Below, one piece after another: positions 6,218 through 8,190 of a stretch of DNA of 8,190 nucleotides. The stretch lies in assembly GCA_029960905.1 (NCBI GenBank), contig JASBVU010000067.1, forward strand, positions 1 through 8,190. The letters run 5' to 3'. The stretch is from Thermoanaerobacterium sp. (GTDB taxonomy: Bacteria; Bacillota; Thermoanaerobacteria; Thermoanaerobacterales; Thermoanaerobacteraceae). The notes below the pieces were generated by a model. That model was not told where the DNA came from and did no database searches. It was given only the letters and a program-made list of their open reading frames with translations. Made by a program: the position numbers and the translations under genes. Positions within the stretch are counted from its first letter, which is position 1. Every line of letters begins with the position of its first letter.

Positions 6218-7232
6218 AGCTTGCTTTATACACTTCTGGTACGTTCTTTAAATCTTTGCATCCAGTGAGAATCATCGCCTGATACAACTCATCAGCAACC
6301 TTATTGAGATAAAACTCTATGGCTTCTCTTCCCCCGCCGTGTGCAGCAATCATTATAGGTCTTCCTATCAAAACGGCTTTTGCTCCCAATGACAGCATCT
6401 TTAGAACGTCTATCCCTGTTCTTACGCCACCGTCCACCAATACATCGATTTTGTCGCCAACGGCTTTTGCAATGCCCGGTAGAACATCAGCAGTTCCCAT
6501 CGTGTGATCTAATACTCTTCCTCCGTGGTTTGAAACGACAATTGCCTTGGTACCTGCTTCTGCTGCAACCACTGCCTCTTCTGCCGTCATGATGCCTTTT
6601 AATATTAAAGGAAGCTCAACATTTTTAACTATCATCTCGATCTCTTTTCTCGATTTTGGTCCTACAAACTGACCGCTTCTTACCATCATAATAAGCCCAG
6701 CCCCATCCACATCGACGCCAAATGCTATAGCACCTGCTTCTTTGGCAACTTTCGCCTTCTCTATTATCTCATCTACTGTCCGAGGTTTAGAAAATGGTAT
6801 GCCTAAAACACCTGTTGATTTTATAGCATCGATGCCTGCAGGATACATGTCCTTATCATTTGCATCGCCTGACATAAATATCGTTCCTACATTTTTACAC
6901 GCTTCTGCAACCATCATATCGTATTCACGTTCAGACAAATATCCACCTGCATTTCCCTTAAGTCCTGTCATTGGAGCAGCAAAAATAGGCATCTCGACTT
7001 TATAATCGAGAAAAAATGTGCTTATGTCGGGCTTTAGAACATCATGAAGTGTCTTTAGTTTGACTTTCCATCTGTCTAATGCCTTTATGTTTTCTATAAA
7101 ACCATTTCCTGTCCCTGTTCCTCCCATGCCGGGGACTTCACCTGCACATGCAATGCCATCACATCTTTTACATCCTCTGCAGTAGCCTTTCATGTTTTCC
7201 CTTGCTTTCCCTCTTATCTCATTCCAATCCAT
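6216..7232 (-). CDS. FMN-dependent alpha-hydroxy-acid dehydrogenase family protein with N-terminal Cys motif
   Basis: The 338-residue protein has the (beta/alpha)8 fold of the glycolate oxidase/lactate dehydrogenase (LldD) family, which oxidises 2-hydroxy acids with FMN. Visible family features are PIFAAPMTG (82-90, start of the flavin pocket), the LILKGIM lysine (K212), SNHGGRVLD with the catalytic-base histidine H236 and substrate arginine R239, and DGGVRTGIDVLKMLSLGA (267-284) with GRP for FMN phosphate binding. The QLY segment of classical members, holding the active-site tyrosine, is replaced by GIPFSKPRT (144-152), so the substrate may differ. The N-terminus carries CRGCKRCDGIAC (C18, C21, C24, C29), possibly a metal or Fe-S site. 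The ATG at 7232 has GGAGG 7 nt upstream; a more distal in-frame ATG at 7265 lies over the -10 box region and is rejected. It is slightly shorter than usual oxidases (about 350-380). It is divergent from the nitroreductase gene. Confidence 0.87.
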   Translation of the reverse strand: MDWNEIRGKARENMKGYCRGCKRCDGIACAGEVPGMGGTGTGNGFIENIKALDRWKVKLKTLHDVLKPDISTFFLDYKVEMPIFAAPMTGLKGNAGGYLSEREYDMMVAEACKNVGTIFMSGDANDKDMYPAGIDAIKSTGVLGIPFSKPRTVDEIIEKAKVAKEAGAIAFGVDVDGAGLIMMVRSGQFVGPKSRKEIEMIVKNVELPLILKGIMTAEEAVVAAEAGTKAIVVSNHGGRVLDHTMGTADVLPGIAKAVGDKIDVLVDGGVRTGIDVLKMLSLGAKAVLIGRPIMIAAHGGGREAIEFYLNKVADELYQAMILTGCKDLKNVPEVYKAS

Positions 7233-7239
7233 AAAAAGA

Positions 7240-7244
7240 CCTCC
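7240..7244 (-). promoter_or_regulatory. RBS deciding the dehydrogenase start
   Basis: GGAGG lies 7 nt before the ATG at 7232. This selects it over the in-frame ATG at 7265, which would need a start inside the promoter region. Confidence 0.75.
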
Positions 7245-7267
7245 AATGCAAAATTTTGTCCACATAT

Positions 7268-7296
7268 ATTATACAACTTTTTTCAGTGTAATCATA
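7268..7296 (-). promoter_or_regulatory. Probable promoter of the dehydrogenase gene
   Basis: A consensus TATAAT lies at 7273-7268 on the minus strand, 35 nt before the ATG. The -35 at 17-nt spacing is weak (TATGAT, 7296-7291) and lies within the dyad at 7287-7301, which would suit an activator or repressor site. Confidence 0.5.
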
Positions 7297-7301
7297 TTAC
7301 A
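7287..7301. promoter_or_regulatory. Dyad TGTAAT-CAT-ATTACA, candidate regulator site between divergent genes
   Basis: Perfect 6-bp inverted arms with a 3-nt spacer lie in the 151-nt region between the dehydrogenase and nitroreductase start codons. The dyad covers the weak -35 of the former and sits about 21 bp upstream of the -35 of the latter. The cognate regulator is not in the window. It is short and AT-rich, so chance is possible. Confidence 0.4.
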
Positions 7302-7322
7302 TAGTATATCTATCTGATTTCT

Positions 7323-7350
7323 TTGTTTTTTTAAAAACGTATGGTATAAT
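7323..7350 (+). promoter_or_regulatory. Promoter of the nitroreductase gene with extended -10
   Basis: TTGTTT (7323-7328), a 16-nt spacer and TATAAT (7345-7350) preceded by TG one base away (TGGTATAAT) form an extended -10 promoter. AGGAGG at 7371-7376 follows, 7 nt before the ATG. Confidence 0.72.
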
Positions 7351-7383
7351 TTAGGTGTAGCTTCAAAATTAGGAGGAAAAATT

Positions 7384-8001
7384 ATGAAAGATTTAAAAGA
7401 AGTATTTGAAGAAAGGCGTTCTGTCAATTTCTTTGATAAAAATAAAGATCTTGATGAAGAGACATTAAAAAAAATAATTGATTTAGCTGCATTAACACCT
7501 TCAGCATTCAACTTACAGCCTTGGGAAATAATCGCTGTAAAGTCAAAGGAAGCAAAGGAAAAACTTTATGACGTTGCATTGAAACAGCCAAAGATACTTG
7601 ATGCACCGGTCACTTTAATCATGATAGGTGATAAAAACGCATATAAGGAAGACAATCCCGCATGGTGGTATATGAGAGATGTCGGAATTCCTGACGACAA
7701 GATACAAGGAAGCATTGAATTTGCTAAAAACATGCTGTACAATACAGACTTAAAGGCAAACAATTTTGCTGTTAGAAATACATCACTTTTAAGCATGTCC
7801 ATAATGTATGCTGCAAAATACTACGGTGTTGACTCACATGCAATGATCGGCTTTGAGGAAGATAAGTTAAAAGAAGCTTTTGGTATACCTGATGACAAGG
7901 TCGTAGTGATGCTTATATCTCTCGGATACTTCGATGAAAGCAAAACACTGTATCCAAGGTTAAAGAGAAATGGATATGAAAAGATAGTAAAAGTCGTATA
8001 G
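7384..8001 (+). CDS. FMN-dependent nitroreductase family protein
   Basis: The 205-residue protein has the NfsB/NOX-type nitroreductase fold, a dimeric FMN enzyme that uses NAD(P)H to reduce nitro groups, quinones or related electrophiles in the cytoplasm. It shows ERRSVNFFD (residues 10-18, arginines and serine binding FMN phosphate), LTPSAFNLQPWEI (37-49, the family S-x-x-N-x-Q-P-W motif at the flavin), RNTSLLSMSIMYAAKYYGVDS (131-151, dimer-interface helix) and VVMLISLGYFDES (174-186, the C-terminal LG(Y/H) strand-turn). Length is normal for the family. AGGAGG lies 7 nt before the ATG, and transcription ends at the hairpin at 8010. The natural substrate is not evident. Divergence from a flavin hydroxy-acid dehydrogenase suggests a shared redox-related control, which is inference. 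Confidence 0.92.
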   Translation: MKDLKEVFEERRSVNFFDKNKDLDEETLKKIIDLAALTPSAFNLQPWEIIAVKSKEAKEKLYDVALKQPKILDAPVTLIMIGDKNAYKEDNPAWWYMRDVGIPDDKIQGSIEFAKNMLYNTDLKANNFAVRNTSLLSMSIMYAAKYYGVDSHAMIGFEEDKLKEAFGIPDDKVVVMLISLGYFDESKTLYPRLKRNGYEKIVKVV

Positions 8002-8009
8002 ATATGATT

Positions 8010-8040
8010 AAAACCACCTAAACAGGTGGTTTTAGTTTTT
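8010..8040. terminator. Bidirectional terminator between nitroreductase and phosphodiesterase genes
   Basis: AAAACCACCT (8010-8019) pairs perfectly with AGGTGGTTTT (8024-8033) around AAAC. On the plus strand TTTTAGTTTTTT follows. On the minus strand the arm ends GGTGGTTTTAAT just after the convergent gene's stop codon, so it serves both genes. Confidence 0.85.
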
Positions 8041-8190
8041 TATTTCAATTATCTTATTGCCTGTGTCTATGTCTAAAATATAGATACTATCGTCATCAAT
8101 TATGCTTATAGTATTTATTCCATCATCTCTTTTGCTTAAAGATGTAGAACCTGGATTTACGATGATGCAGTTGTCAAACTTCTTCAACAC
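8032..8190 (-). CDS. YfcE-type metallophosphoesterase (phosphodiesterase), C-terminal fragment
   Basis: This is an open frame of 52 residues running in from the right window edge and ending with TAA inside the terminator hairpin. The segment CIIVNPGSTSL (fragment residues 8-18) matches the conserved NPGS(v/t)S motif near the C-terminus of the YfcE/MJ0936 class of calcineurin-like phosphodiesterases. In these it follows the last metal-binding GHTH strand. The remaining strands (TISIIDDDSIYILDID) fit the family's terminal beta hairpin. The metal-binding histidines and the start lie outside the window, so activity cannot be judged. The motif is short but distinctive. Confidence 0.75.
   Translation of the reverse strand: MLKKFDNCIIVNPGSTSLSKRDDGINTISIIDDDSIYILDIDTGNKIIEIKN

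Noticed and set aside
7233..7265. Longer N-terminus of the dehydrogenase from the ATG at 7265
   Set aside because: It would start only a few bases after the TATAAT box and has no ribosome binding site, while GGAGG stands at ideal distance from the ATG at 7232.
7269..7511. Minus-strand 80-codon open frame over the nitroreductase start
   Set aside because: It covers the promoters and the strong AGGAGG of the nitroreductase on the other strand. No ribosome binding site or recognisable domain was seen.

Overview
The window is low-GC, AT-rich DNA with strong AGGAGG-type ribosome binding sites, densely packed genes and TTG/GTG start candidates. Together with the gene content (threonine-independent isoleucine synthesis by citramalate synthase, an FMN hydroxy-acid dehydrogenase of clostridial type, a small YtrA-type GntR regulator), this points to an anaerobic Firmicute of the class Clostridia, plausibly a Thermoanaerobacterium-like thermophile. 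The genus is an inference from remembered protein style, not from a search.

Layout, read mostly on the minus strand from right to left. At the right edge is the 3' end of a YfcE-type phosphodiesterase gene (8032-8190, minus), which converges on a plus-strand nitroreductase gene (7384-8001) across a shared bidirectional terminator. The nitroreductase is divergently transcribed from an FMN-dependent alpha-hydroxy-acid dehydrogenase family gene (6216-7232, minus). Their common control region holds a perfect dyad (TGTAAT-CAT-ATTACA). Directly behind the dehydrogenase lies a 33-residue reading-frame remnant resembling the C-terminus of YdeI/OmdA proteins, then a rho-independent terminator.

Next comes a compact four-gene operon (5998 down to 3103): a four-TM protein carrying a repetitive beta-solenoid domain, a YtrA-type GntR repressor, a small ABC-2-like permease and an ABC ATPase. 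The genes overlap or nearly touch. The operon starts from a consensus-like promoter whose -10 region is covered by a 20-bp perfect palindrome, the obvious candidate operator for the operon's own repressor. This looks like an autoregulated, envelope-stress or drug-responsive ABC system with an unusual solenoid partner, and it is the most interesting part of the window.

Downstream, without a visible terminator between them, is cimA (1458-3017), complete with catalytic barrel and LeuA-type regulatory domain. It ends in a 13-bp hairpin whose distal arm also carries the ribosome binding site of the next gene, a 468-codon AddB-like helicase/nuclease N-terminal half (14-1420). That gene stops far short of normal AddB length, and its last codons fall in an abruptly GC-rich patch of about 50 bases at the window edge. 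This is either a true truncation or recombination junction, or an assembly artefact.

No rRNA, tRNA, CRISPR array, insertion sequence or gene-free stretch over 300 bases was seen.
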